DNA from: Breviolum minutum Mf 1.05b.01
Taxonomy: Eukaryota > Sar > Dinophyceae > Suessiales > Symbiodiniaceae
Reading direction: 5' to 3'
DNA length: 64,000 nt
Assembly: GCA_000507305.1 (NCBI GenBank)
Contig: DF241472.1
Location: forward strand, 1,656 to 65,655
The translations under genes and the position numbers were made by a program. This document shows positions 13,401 to 23,855 of this stretch, in pieces (position 1 is the first letter of the stretch; every line of letters begins with the position of its first letter). The notes beneath the pieces were generated by a model. It was not told the DNA's origin. It worked only from the letters and a program-made list of their open reading frames with translations, and did not search any database.

Positions 13401-16400
13401 AGGCCAAGCGCGCACGTGAAGAATCGGAGTCGGGTTCCGACTCGGAGGAGGAATCCATTCCAAAGGTGGGTTGGGAAAGTCCAAAAATCCCCCGGGTGGG
13501 TTGGGAAACAACCAATGGATTCGGATGGTTTAAGTTATGTCTTTTTTTTTGTGGGGTGTGGCTGCGGTTTGTAGTGGGTAGTGATTTTAGTGTGAAATGG
13601 ATTGAGCTTTCTAGGTTGAGCACGTTGAGTTTTACGGTTTTTAGGATTGTTTTAGGGTTTATCACAATGCAAAAACGGAGGGATTACTTTTTCAATGGTG
13701 ACTTTTGCGAGAATCATTGATCTATAGGGAAAGCCCCATGTGTTTCTAAAAAAACCGGCAATCTTTGCCAGCTGCAATTTTTGGGTGAACTGTGAGTTTT
13801 GTGAATTGACAAAAAATCGACCTGCAAAAGGCAAAGACAAAGAAGCCAGCTCCCAAGAAGACGGAACCAAAGAAGGAAGAGAAGAAAGAGAAGAAGGAAG
13901 ATCGGGAGGAAAAGAAGGCAGCATGTTTGTGATATTTTTTCAGGTTGCTCCTGACCCTATGTTTGTGATAAAAATTCTGAAGCCCGACTTTCTGAAGCAA
14001 CTTTCTGAGGTGGCATTTTTTTCAGCTTGGAGTTCCTTTGTATCATCAGACCATATCCACCATTTCCGGTGCCTGTTTTGATTATATCGAAGGTACCTGC
14101 AAAGACAAAGGCTAAGGAGAAGGAGAAGGCCTGAACGGGTGAAGGGAAATGTCAAGAATGAAGGTAGAATGGAAATTGCATCCCACTTTCAATGGTGGTA
14201 TTTTTTTTTTCGAAGTAAGTTGAGGTTGGCTTTTGACTGCGAGGGTTAGCAGAAGTTTTGGGAAACGGGACAACGGGACGAAAAGGATGATGGCTGTGAG
14301 CCCAAGATGTAATTGATCTAGGAATACGGTACTTGAGGTATCCGAGCATCAAGGACTGTTGCAATGTATCTATGGAGATTTGGGAGTGTCCTGGGGATTC
14401 TATGAGGGCATTGCGCATCCGTTACTTCTGAAGAGGAAGAGGAGAAGAAGAAGCCGGCCGCAAAGAAAAAGAAGGAGGAGCGCAAATTAAATGGAGTTTT
14501 GCATGTTTGATTTTTACTCACGTGTTTGGAGCCTGTACAACTACATGGTCAATTTGTAATGGATGGCATTGAAGAAACTTTGCCAATCCTTCATGAATTG
14601 ATTTGAAATCATTCAACTGAAAGTCACACAAACATCCTAATCTTTTGGATGGCTCAGAACTTAGAACTTAGAATTTAGAACCATCCGTTTTTTTTAGGGG
14701 CTTGTCAAACATGAACAACTCTCTCCAGTTTTGCCTTAGGAACCTGAGAAGAAGGTTAAGAAGGCTGGAAAGACCCCTTGCAAAACCTGCATCATCCTCC
14801 AGCTTTCAAATCCGCCACCATGGGGCCGTGGGGGGCATCAGAAATTTTTGACAGGTGGCTGAAAAAACCAAGACCAAGGAGAAGACCGAGAAGAAGGAAG
14901 ATGTCAAGGTCTTGTTCCTCTTGTTGTTCTTCTTGTTGTTGTTGTTGTTGCTGCTGCTGCTTCTTCTATTCTTTTCAATGGTTTAAATAGTTGCACATCT
15001 GTCATGTTTTTTCAGGAAAAAACCAAGGGGCTATTTATCCCCATGTTGTTTTGGTGGAGTCTTGTGGTTTCAACAAGGCCAAGCCTAAGACCAAAGAAAA
15101 GGAAGAAAAGGCTGAGAAGAAGGCGACAGCTATTTTCAGTTATCAAAGTGATCAAAGTTGTCTTGCAAAAAGTAGTTAGTTGACGAACTTTATTCTTTTT
15201 TCCATGATTTTTTTTTGGTGTTGCTTTGCATTTCTTGCAACAACAACAACCTTGGAAAGTTGTTGTTTTTGAGGTTGAAAAACCAAAGGCCACCAAAAAG
15301 GAAGAGCCTGCGAAGGTCACGGGAGTGAATTCAGAAGTCAGGAGTTGGGTTTTTCAGTTTGCTGCATCTTTCTATTGTGGAGAAAAAAAAGCTGTTGGAC
15401 AAAATGCAAGGAAACCTGGAAGGTTTTAACATGAAATTGTAGACATCAGCAAAAATTTGCAGAATTTATTCTTCATTTCTTTGAATATGAGAAATTCTGC
15501 CATGTTATGAAAATACCATCCTGAAACTTCTTTCCCACCAGCCACTCGAGGCTGAAAAGGCCAAGAAGAGCGAGAAAGCAAAAGCGCAGGCGGGCGAGGC
15601 TGCCAAGAAGGCTGTGAAGGCCACCATTAGCAAGGAGAAAAAGCCCAAGGAGGATCCCAAGGCGAAAGCGAAAGGCGGTCCGTTGATGGCGTTTTCCCGC
15701 GGGTTGTTTGGATGGGGGGGGACCGCACCAAGAACCGGTGTTTTTTTGACAAACGGCCCGATTTTGATCATTCGCAAATGATTCATGTAGAGACATTTTT
15801 TTTTGGGTACTGGGGGTGTTCTACTGTAAGAATACCATTTTTAGCGCTTGTTTCAACCATCTTTTTTGGCATAGGTGGCAGATACTTGGCTGAAAAAAAA
15901 ACTGGCTTGCAGGTAAGGTAAAGACAACGAAGAAAAAGCAGCTGGGAACCTCAATGTGATTCTGTTGATGGTTCAGAAATCCGGCGAGAAAACCACCTGG
16001 GATGTATGAAAGCCGTCGTAAATAATGCGATATTTATATATGGGTGTTTCCAAAACTAGGGGTACCCCAAAATTGAGGGTTTAGAATGGAAAACCCGGTT
16101 AAAATGGATGATTTGGGGGTACCCCTGTTTTTGGAAACATCCATAAACTTATTTTCCGTATTAACTGGTGCATGATTTTTTCCACCAACAGTTGTGTGAA
16201 GTCGGCGCCAAGCTAAGAATCCAAACAGTCTTTGTTGATGGTGGTTCTTCAACTTCTCGTGTTTCGGTAGGGACGGTGATCAACGCAATGGTAGGGATTT
16301 GTATGCACAATAGTTGCCCAAGAGCGCCACTCATGCGCAGCAAGAGTCCAAATCACTATCATACTTAGTAGATAAACACCTTGCGCTGCATTGAAATTCC

Positions 16401-17307
16401 TTTTTTCCTTTGCAAGAGACGACCGTAGTACAAAGCTGCCTTTTGAGAAGCTGGGAAGTGGAAAACAAGCCCATGGAAGATACATAGATACTCAAAATGA
16501 GCCAAATTTGAAAGGAAATACATTTTCGAAGCCATCGTTTTTGGTATGGGTGTAAGTTTTTCTTTCCTCTCTTGGCCAGCCCCTACATTTGCTGCAGAAG
16601 GATTCCTATTCGAATAGCCTGTCTCCCGATTTCTCACCGACTTGTTGATGGAAGGGCTTCAACCCATTTAAGGGGATGAGACTATGATGAAATGTTATGA
16701 ACAACTGATGAAAGATAGAATCCTGCACCAGTTGAGAGGCTCCACTAACACTGTAATTTACGGTGGTATTTACCATTTGAACTGGATATCAATAGAGCCC
16801 GGATTTCAACGCACTCAGAATTACCACTTGGATCACCATGGCTTTCCCACAACGCACTCCGCCAAGGTCCAGCGAGAGCGAGTCCTCCAGCAGTGTTGGG
16901 GCAGCTTAGAATAGTATGCAACAGTGAAAAGATGGTCATGATCAACACTCAGCTGCACATAGACATGTTTTTTTTTCGGCTTGCTCAACCATTTGCCAAA
17001 TTGAAGGGTTGTAGTGAAAAGTGAAAATTTGGTTTTAGTGAAATTTGGTTGAGTGGTTTGTTGTGCCTTTTTCATGAACAACTTCTTCTCAAAATCATGG
17101 CTGGGACCCACAAAGTCATGTCAACAGCGAACATCCTGAGGGAAACCGAGAAACTTCTGAGAATTGATTGTGTAAATTTCTAAGCTGCTTTTTTTTGACC
17201 CTCAAAAAATTGTTGTGGACCCGGACCCTAAAGTTTTTTTCCAGATCTCCACCGGTACCCCCAGTGGATCTGAGGGTTCGGAGTCTGGCAGTTCCTCTGG
17301 CAGTTAG
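4447..17307 (+). CDS. SR/RRM RNA-binding protein, RNPS1-like, many exons (5' end not found)
   Basis: Probable nuclear RNA-processing factor. Domain order after splicing by eye: (1) SR/RE/RD repeats from about 4447-4575 (RSREKSREKSREKS type) and exon 5526-5563 (DRSRSRGKDRDR); (2) one RRM over six exons ending at 8499; (3) KE and RD blocks at 10176-10248, 10776-10828, 11860-11900, 11972-12026, 12454-12489 and 12654-12677; (4) an acidic Ser block at 13403-13465 (AKRAREESESGSDSEEES); (5) Lys/Glu/Pro/Ala-rich exons from 13831 to 15950; (6) Ser/Glu exons at about 16866 and 17245-17307, the last ending in TAG. SR plus one RRM with an RNPS1-type sequence points to exon-junction or splicing activation. 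The long lysine tail is not typical of RNPS1. Exons between 8.9 and 13 kb are not all phase-checked, so two genes remain possible (RRM gene, then a Lys-rich gene). Confidence 0.7.
5405..5508. mobile_element. Family-4 inverted-repeat element
   Basis: ggttaattggtggtttgagg and ggtttggattcctagaatcc on the left, with complementary cgaatcccaaacctcaa on the right. Related copies are at about 37264-37376 and 63560-63672. Confidence 0.65.
5526..8499 (+). CDS. RRM domain spread over six exons
   Basis: The exons 5526-5563, 5750-5795, 6833-6877, 7571-7619, 7856-7890 and 8443-8499 join with consistent phase. They give REDRKVVAVSNLSRN, VNEEHLKEIFGNYGK, VKEATLAIDKTAGLPK, GYAYVEFYEERD and ADRAISHLNTGQIDGNVIR. 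VVAVSNL is RNP2 and GYAYVEFY is RNP1; both occupy the expected beta strands. The pattern NVNEEHLKEIF...GYAYVEF...GQIDG matches the RNPS1/SR45 RRM type. Donors are GT except 7619, where the intron begins GC. Exon 8841-8869 (VEHQADRKRR) follows with compatible phase. The shortest exon is 35 nt. Aromatic RNP positions are kept, so RNA binding is expected. Confidence 0.9.
5913..6021. mobile_element. Family-2 inverted-repeat element
   Basis: ctgggtggtggtttc ... ggttcaaccacctactag, with the shared core gggaaatgatccaatttgac. It lies in an intron of the RRM gene. Confidence 0.85.
8286..8381. mobile_element. Family-1 inverted-repeat element (MITE-like)
   Basis: Left end tactgttgatggaagaaatc, right end gatttcttccattaatagt; arms are complementary. 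It lies in the intron between RRM exons 7856-7890 and 8443-8499. Confidence 0.8.
9605..9786. mobile_element. Family-1 element, compound
   Basis: Left arm tgttgatggttcagaaatcc, an internal arm atttctgaaccatcaacag ending near 9707, then a second right arm ggatttcttccatcaacagt. It appears to be two overlapping copies or a nested insertion. Confidence 0.75.
11458..11562. mobile_element. Family-2 element
   Basis: actaggtggtggattcaaat ... gggtgaaaccaccaacaagg, with core gaggaaatgatccaatttga. Confidence 0.8.
13403..15950 (+). CDS. Lysine/glutamate-rich exon series of the same gene
   Basis: Exons 13403-13465, 13831-13917, 14093-14128, about 14434-14485, 14855-14908, 15078-15122, 15274-15315, 15542-15674 and about 15913-15950 are nearly all whole-codon, phase 0 to 0. 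They encode pieces such as AKTKKPAPKKTEPKKEEKK, VPAKTKAKEKEK, VAEKTKTKEKTEKKEDVK and AKPKTKEKEEKAEKK. Several introns begin GC. The composition is that of a disordered, highly charged tail, like histone-H1-type or nucleolar proteins. Phase-0 exons of similar content suggest growth by exon duplication. No enzyme motif is present. Confidence 0.65.
15962..16192. mobile_element. Family-1 element interrupted by another foldback
   Basis: Left arm ctgttgatggttcagaaatc and degenerate right arm tttttccaccaacagtt. Between them, 16039-16146, is a separate perfect-looking hairpin with arms gggtgtttccaaaactaggg and its complement, as if one element landed in another. Confidence 0.7.
17245..17307 (+). CDS. 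Terminal exon of the SR/RRM gene
   Basis: A pyrimidine-rich acceptor (ttttttttccag) precedes an open frame reading ISTGTPSGSEGSESGSSSGS and then TAG at 17305-17307. An upstream exon near 16866 reads SSESESSSS in a compatible style. A Ser/Glu-rich end fits an SR-type protein. The link to the upstream exons is inferred from composition and order. Confidence 0.55.
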   Translation: MSTGTPSGSEGSESGSSSGS

Positions 17308-20300
17308 AAGGTGGCAATGGGGTGGTCTAAGTTGAAGTTCAAATTTGGATGTTCCAAACAAACATGCCACAAAAAACACACATTTCGAAACATCAGGATG
17401 TTGTTGGTCACAAAAAACATCTTGAAGAAAAGGCGTTCTAATGGTATCACTTGGCAGTTTTGCAGTGTTTTTGGGCCATTTGACGAAGCTTCCATTAAAA
17501 GGGATTGGAAGGTTGTAGGGTTGTTTTTGAATGGCTGAAATACAGTGATGCTTTCATCAACCTTTCTTAACCTCCTCTTGGACTTGAGTTGGCCAGGTGA
17601 CCACTTTCTGCGATGGCGATGCCGAAAGTATGACCCGTGAACATCAGCATAGCAACCAAAAAGCGGGACTGTCCGTTTGGAATGCTTGCGGTTCTTCAGG
17701 AAATTCCGGATACCTGTTGCTTTTCATGCCCATAAATTCGGAAAAAGCAAGAGGCAGCAACAAGAGTCTGCAGAGTTTTTTCGGTGTTCTTTTGCCTGCC
17801 CTGGAAAATTCAAGCTCATAGTCATAGATAGACATGTCCCAAACATTTTTGTTTTCCGGATAGGTTTACGAGGCGAATCGGTGCCAATTTTCTATGAGGG
17901 TTGATATGTTTCCTCCGTTTTTTTGTTCAACGTTGAATTTTTTTCTTTTCCCAGCTTTTGAGGAATCTTGTGGTATCTGGATCATGAGGTCATGTTCTGA
18001 TATCCCAAGATTTCCCCAAGATATCCAGCAGCTATCTTGGTTTGGAAGCATCTCGCCCCGATCATGGTTTGGGGGCGAGATGATGACAGCTACTTGGCGG
18101 TGCGTTTTCGCACCTTGAGTTGGAGAAACACGCCGCCGAACTTTCGAAAAAAACCTAGGTTGTTTAGGGTATATGTCGGGGATATGTACACTCCCGCAGT
18201 TATATAGGTATTATCATACACCATTATAAGGATCCCTATTAACCACCCAAGATTCAATGGAAAGCAATAGGAGATTTTTTTGTTTTTCGTGGCTTATTTA
18301 CCTTTGCATTAATGATCATTGTTTGTATTTGCATCTATATTTGAGCTCAGTGCTTGGAAGGGAGCCAAGGAGATGGGGAGCTACCTCCGGTTTCCAAGCA
18401 CATCTTAGTGATTATGTCTCAAATGAAAGGCTGTTGAAAAAAAAACATCCAGAAATAAAAGGCCTCCGGCACAAAAAAAAACAGGAATCATTTCTTGAGC
18501 ACAATTTTTGGAGAGTCCTCAACTGGATAGATCAAAATTTCCCCCAAGGTGCTTGTTTGATGTTTTTTTTTCTCGTAACCTTACGGGCAACTGTCAGATC
18601 TTTTTTGCTCTTGCATTCTTTGGGAAGGCCATAAGAGACCTATGAAATAAACACACAAACAAACCACGTATTTTTCCGTGGATGTATCAAGATGTATCCC
18701 ATTTTCCAGTTTGAAAACACAATCTCCTTCATTTTCAGATGTGGGAATTTTAAATGCCATGAAAATCCCAGCTGAAAAACCCGTGGATTCTTTCTTCTCA
18801 CCGAATCACCAATCGAATCCAAGGTGTCATAGCTCGACCCAATGGTTTTCTTCCCTTGGATGTGGAGCGTGAACTGAACAAATTCAGGCCGGTTGGGTGG
18901 GGTGAATTCCTGTCGAAATTTCTGAAGTTGAATGTGGCGAAAACCGTTTGAGTCAACACCCCTTTTGATGCGAACAAACATCCGAAGAAGTGGTGTCCCT
19001 TTTTTGGTGGTGTATCCATTTATCACATTTTTTTTTGAGTCTCTGATCCGACTTATGGATTGCATGAACCGTTAGTGTTTCAGAAATCAAACAAACTCAC
19101 CAGGCGCGCTGAAAAGAAAAGCCGTCAATTTTAGTGAAGTGACAAACCCCTTAACTGCTTAGATTTGCAGATTTCTCTTCATCGAAGAACATGATTAGCT
19201 TGCCAACTTGTAATTTTCTCCAGACTTGCAACTAACAAACTGACAGGCCAGGCAGCCCTGAGCTTGCACAGTTCCGTCCAAGCATCAACGGTTCTGCAAT
19301 CGAGACAGAGTTGCCAGTTGCATGCTTGAGGTGCGACAGTTGGTTGAAATTTCAATTTAGAAGAAACATCTGGTTTTTCTGCATTTTTGGGGAATTACCT
19401 TCGTGTTTTTTTTGGTGGGACTGACTTCTATCACATACAGGTGGTGGTTTCCACAGCTTAAAAATCCCATTGGACTCAGATTTCACCTTGACAGCATTCT
19501 TTAAAGGGTGCCCAATCAATGATAAGGGGTTTAACCCAGTTGACTTTCTATACCCCGTCCCATTTAGGGTTTGCAACACGCGATTCGTTCTTTTGATGTT
19601 GGGTTTTTTCCCTGGTTTAAACGTTTGATGTATCATTTGGGAAGCCGTGGGTTTTCCTGGTGCTTCCGTTGAATGCAAGGTGGACTCATGGAGGTATCCA
19701 CAGTGAGATGGTCTTTACCGGTGGTCGAGCTGATGGTAGATCGATCTTTGACCTGGTACGTCACTAAGTCAATCTGAGTCGATCTGAGTCGATCTGAGTC
19801 GACATTTTGTGACAATGAAGATGTCATGGGAGATGTGATGAACGAATTTCAAGACATGAACATTTTTTTTTTCGGCCCTTTCAGAAAAAAACCGTGGTGC
19901 TTCATGTTTTTTTGCCTTTCCAAGCTGTAAAACTGCAAAAATTATGGTCATTTCGTGAGGTGCATGACCTGTTGTGTGGTCGATCGGATGTATCCGAAAT
20001 TCCTCCCTTGAAGATTGTGATGGAAGGCCGATGGGTGTGGGTGGAGGGTTCTGGTATTCTCCTGAGCATCTCTTTTTGACACCTGTTACTTGAAGTGTTT
20101 GAAGTGTGGTAGAAACCATGGGCATTCTCGTTTCCTCCATTGTATGTTTGTGCCTTCATTCACTATGGTTTTTGTATGTCCTGCATAGCGTTGACAATCT
20201 AAATTGCTGGCTTCTTGACGCAACCTTTCTGGCTAAGGCAATGTTTTCTTCTCCTTGAACAACCGGCGCTTGGCAGCCTTCAAGATGTTCCAAGCACTTC

Positions 20301-20551
20301 AACAGCACAGAGTAGTCAAGGTGCCGATGGTCTGATGGTATGTTTTGATTTGCCGATTTATGGCGGCAACTGATGATGCACTTCACTTTACAGTGAGATT
20401 GAGTTGCTAGTCCCATGTTTTTCTTGAAGATTTTTTGGAGTTGAGTGAAACTTCAGATGGTTGCCAAGTTTCTTGCTGTCATGACACCAATCCTGCTATG
20501 TTTGGCTGCTCAGGGGAGATACAACATCTCATAGGAGACTCAGTTGCTGCC
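17308..20551. other. No firm gene; scattered Cys/His pieces
   Basis: Short stretches resemble parts of zinc knuckles: CFSC near 17725, CGNFKCHENPS near 18745, CKNYGHFVRC near 19933 and CLKCGRNHGHSRFLHC near 20086, all on the + strand. They could be exons of a CCHC protein, but no frame or splice chain joins them. A minus-strand frame at 20156-20416 is open but unrecognised. A short tandem repeat (gagtcgatct, three to four units) lies at about 19770-19802. Confidence 0.3.
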
Positions 20552-21379
20552 ATGTCGCGCTCGGGAAGTCTGCTGTGTGTGGCGGCTGTCAGCTTTGTGG
20601 CAGCCAGCCTGGCCTTTGTTGGCACCCCTGCAGGGAGCCATGCCAGCAGCGAGAGCCGCAGTGTAGAGCTCGCCAGTAGGGCGCTGCCTAATGGCATCAT
20701 GGAGTCTTCCATGTCTGATGAAGCAGCAAGTGAACAGTCCACTGCTGGATCTTTCATGAAGTGGACTGCAGCAGGACTCTTGGCTGGCCTGGTGATGGCT
20801 GTGTCTTCCAGCGCCCCTGTGAGCGCCAAGCCCCTGGATATGTTTGGTGGAGTTGACATTGACCTGGAGAACACCCCAGAGCACTGGACTATCAAGGCCT
20901 CCCCTGTTCTGGAGCCTTGCAAGAACAACAAGTACTACCACAAGAAGTTCAAGGATGAGATGTACAAGACCACCAAGCAGCAAGCCAGGTATGCCAAGGG
21001 TTCCGCAGTGTACGCTCGCTTCAACAAGAAGGTTGCCATGATCAAGGCTCGTGAGGAGGCCTATGGAGACCGTCTGTGCGGTCTTAAGGATGGCAATCCT
21101 CGTGTGGTGGCCACAGGTGAGTGGAATGTGCGTGCCAGTGTGATGTGGCCTGCCACTATCTTCCTGTACATTGCAGGCTGGATTGGTTGGGCTGGCCGCT
21201 CCTACCTCATCCGCACCAACGATGAGACCAAGGAGTTGAACATCGATGTTCCATTGGCCTTGACTTGCATGGCCAGCGGCTTCTCTTGGCCTGTGGCCGC
21301 ATGGCAGGAGATTGTCAATGGTGAGATGGCCGTGCCAGACGACCAGATCCATCCTGGTGGCCCCTTCACCCAAAGTTAG
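20552..21379 (+). CDS. psaF: Photosystem I reaction centre subunit III (PsaF), copy 1, nuclear encoded
   Basis: 275 aa, no introns. PsaF lies on the lumenal side of photosystem I, where it docks the soluble electron donor, and has one membrane span. Residues 1-22 are a signal peptide. The FVG at 22-24 matches the Phe motif that starts dinoflagellate transit peptides. Residues 25-66 are Ser/Ala-rich transit peptide. A second hydrophobic stretch at 67-92 ends PVSA, a lumenal processing site, so the mature protein would begin at KPLDMFGG (residue 93). Then come Cys123 and Cys176 (the PsaF disulfide pair), a Lys-rich helix at about 124-163 (donor docking), a membrane span at about 195-218 (FLYIAGWIGWAGR), and the conserved IDVPLA (231-236) and WPVAAWQE (246-253). 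The frame is open upstream to 20435, but I chose 20552 because the signal peptide begins there and copy 2 confirms it. Stop is TAG. Confidence 0.96.
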   Translation: MSRSGSLLCVAAVSFVAASLAFVGTPAGSHASSESRSVELASRALPNGIMESSMSDEAASEQSTAGSFMKWTAAGLLAGLVMAVSSSAPVSAKPLDMFGGVDIDLENTPEHWTIKASPVLEPCKNNKYYHKKFKDEMYKTTKQQARYAKGSAVYARFNKKVAMIKAREEAYGDRLCGLKDGNPRVVATGEWNVRASVMWPATIFLYIAGWIGWAGRSYLIRTNDETKELNIDVPLALTCMASGFSWPVAAWQEIVNGEMAVPDDQIHPGGPFTQS

Positions 21380-21954
21380 GTAGTTTTTTTGAAGAGTGTG
21401 ATTTCTGTAAATCATTGTAAATCTGCGTATTATCGAGAAAGAGAGAAAAATGTCAGCTTTTTGGAGTTACAATGAGGTATCCTTCTCAGAAAGCCTTGTT
21501 GAGATGGTTTGTTCCTTGTTGCAATAGCATTCTGTAGGTTCAGGGATGAGGTAGATTTTCATCGCTGTAAGTTGTTTGGAAGATGCAATGGTCTATCTTA
21601 CATTGAGTATAGAAATTTCTGTATATAAGTATGATATTAAGCCAGGGTTATTAAAGTGCCGTGCTGTCGAATGGGTTGCTCGTTTACTTTTCCGGGGTAC
21701 CTTCCAAGCTCAAACACACAAGGGTATTAGAGACCTTGAGTGTCTCACAATGACCTCTTGTGGTTTGTTGGGTGTGGCAAGCCCGGGATTTTGATGACTT
21801 GTTTTGCCAAAAACCAGATGACAAGAACTCTTGAAGATTGGGGTTTTGGCTCGGGTATGTCCTTTTTTGATTTCTCACTGGGTGGTTCCTTTTTGTCACA
21901 TGTCATCCTTGCTGTTTGGGCTTCAAGTCCCTCCGACTATATAGTTGAACTTCA
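21380..21954. other. Spacer between the two psaF copies
   Basis: 575 bp without a gene. It shows no obvious similarity to the sequence upstream of copy 1, so near-identity is restricted to the coding regions. Just before copy 2 the frame has a TGA (tatatagttgaacttcaatg), and tatatag|ttgaac or cttcaag|tccc could serve as a spliced-leader acceptor. I cannot choose between them. Confidence 0.6.
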
Positions 21955-22782
21955 ATGGCGCGCTCGGGAAGTCTGCTGTGTGTGGCGGCTGTCAGCTTTG
22001 TGGCAGCCAGCCTGGCCTTTGTTGGCACCCCTGCAGGGAGCCATGCCAGCAGCGAGAGCCGCAGTGTAGAGCTCGCCAGTAGGGCGCTGCCTAATGGCAT
22101 CATGGAGTCTTCCATGTCTGATGAAGCAGCAACTGAAGAGTCCACTGCCGGATCTTTCATGAAGTGGACTGCAGCAGGACTCTTGGCTGGCCTGGTGATG
22201 GCTGTGTCTTCCAGCGCCCCTGTGAGCGCCAAGCCCCTGGATATGTTTGGTGGAGTTGACATTGACCTGGAGAACACCCCAGAGCACTGGACTATCAAGG
22301 CCTCCCCTGTTCTGGAGCCTTGCAAGAACAACAAGTACTACCACAAGAAGTTCAAGGATGAGATGTACAAGACCACCAAGCAGCAAGCCAGGTATGCCAA
22401 GGGTTCCGCAGTGTACGCTCGCTTCAACAAGAAGGTTGCCATGATCAAGGCCCGTGAGGAGGCCTATGGAGACCGTCTGTGCGGTCTTAAGGATGGCAAT
22501 CCTCGTGTGGTGGCCACAGGTGAGTGGAATGTGCGTGCCAGTGTGATGTGGCCTGCCACTATCTTCCTGTACATTGCAGGCTGGATTGGTTGGGCTGGCC
22601 GCTCCTACCTCATCCGCACCAACGATGAGACCAAGGAGTTGAACATCGATGTTCCATTGGCTTTGACTTGCATGGCCAGCGGCTTCTCTTGGCCTGTGGC
22701 CGCATGGCAGGAGATTGTGAATGGTGAGATGGCCGTGCCAGACGACCAGATCCATCCTGGTGGCCCCTTCACCCAGAGCTAA
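21955..22782 (+). CDS. psaF: Photosystem I reaction centre subunit III (PsaF), copy 2, nuclear encoded
   Basis: 275 aa, intronless, in direct tandem with copy 1. Only three residues differ: Ser2 to Ala, Ser60 to Thr and Gln62 to Glu, all in the cleaved presequence. The mature protein is identical. A few silent changes are scattered (gct/gcc, gcc/gct, gtc/gtg, and the final codons before the stop). An in-frame stop immediately upstream fixes the ATG at 21955. Stop is TAA. Tandem, intronless copies of plastid-protein genes are typical of dinoflagellates. Identity this high, with unrelated spacers, suggests recent duplication or gene conversion. Confidence 0.96.
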   Translation: MARSGSLLCVAAVSFVAASLAFVGTPAGSHASSESRSVELASRALPNGIMESSMSDEAATEESTAGSFMKWTAAGLLAGLVMAVSSSAPVSAKPLDMFGGVDIDLENTPEHWTIKASPVLEPCKNNKYYHKKFKDEMYKTTKQQARYAKGSAVYARFNKKVAMIKAREEAYGDRLCGLKDGNPRVVATGEWNVRASVMWPATIFLYIAGWIGWAGRSYLIRTNDETKELNIDVPLALTCMASGFSWPVAAWQEIVNGEMAVPDDQIHPGGPFTQS

Positions 22783-23855
22783 GTTTATCGTCATGTGTGT
22801 TTGCTTTAGAGGTCTGATGCATCAAGATCTATTGGCTTCTTTTTGAAAAAAAAGAAGTGCTTCTGTGCCAGCAGCTCTCAAAATTGATTCATTGACATCT
22901 TTGTGTTTCGTCTCGCCTCTCCTTTTGTTTTGTTTAAAGAAAAGAACTTTGTTTTAAACCAATTGAAACAGTGTCTTTTTGAGGGAAGCCTCTGTTTCTT
23001 GTTGGGTCCACGACCCCACCAGATTCCGCCCAACGTTGTCAGGTGCAATGTAAGATCTATCACAAGGACCACAAAGAGATTCGTCTAGACCTTGGATTGG
23101 CTGAGAGATTTTCGGAACACCCCCCTTTTCCGAATGTCATTCAAGTCATAGATTTTATCATGGGTTGAAGCCATTTTCTACCCAAGCACCCCCGGAAAAA
23201 AAGAAAAAAAATACAATGATATCCAGCAGATACCCCATAGGATGTGCTGCCACTGGCTCAGTGCCATGCCAGCGCATCCAGCTTTTGAGATTGATCATTA
23301 CTGATGATTCCGATCCAAGAATTTGCACTGAGGTCAGCACTATATTGATGCCAAGACCACCACGAAGGAATTGGGCTTAGGCATCATGACGGGTCGGCTT
23401 TTTTTGAGGGACAGTGTTTTGAGAGCTTTTTTTTTATCAGGATTTTGCATTTGATTTTCAAGAATGCTGTCCCACAGAATCTGGTAAAAAATCATGCATT
23501 GATCTTTTTTTTCACTTTGAACTGTCGCTGGAATGAACTCGATTCGAGATTTCGGTTGACGCCGATTTTGTTTGTTGGTTTCCACCTCCTGAAAACTTGC
23601 AAAGACAAAAAACACCTTTCTTCTGATCCATGCTTGGTCATCTGGGGAGATGAGTTTCTCAGTTTCTCCTTGTTTGCCGGTTTGGTTTTTTTCGACCAAA
23701 GGAATTGGTATAAATCCACATGGAGAGTGGCGGGAGGCATGGCACATGGGAAAGTGGGATGCTCAGAGGCACGGAACTGCACCTCTGAAAAAAATTATCC
23801 CGGCAAGAGACCCCAAACAGTGTAAAATACAAACAAAATGCAATGTATGTGTGAC
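22783..23855. other. No recognisable gene
   Basis: Downstream of psaF. Only short open frames on both strands, with poly-A/T-rich stretches and no motif I recognise. Confidence 0.4.

Noticed and set aside
20435-20551. Upstream start for psaF copy 1 (314 aa)
   Set aside because: The extra 39 residues are absent in copy 2, where an in-frame stop precedes the ATG. The signal peptide begins at 20552.
20479-22794. Minus-strand frames of 280-291 codons opposite psaF
   Set aside because: Shadow frames caused by the biased codon use of psaF. They are present in both copies and have no family resemblance.
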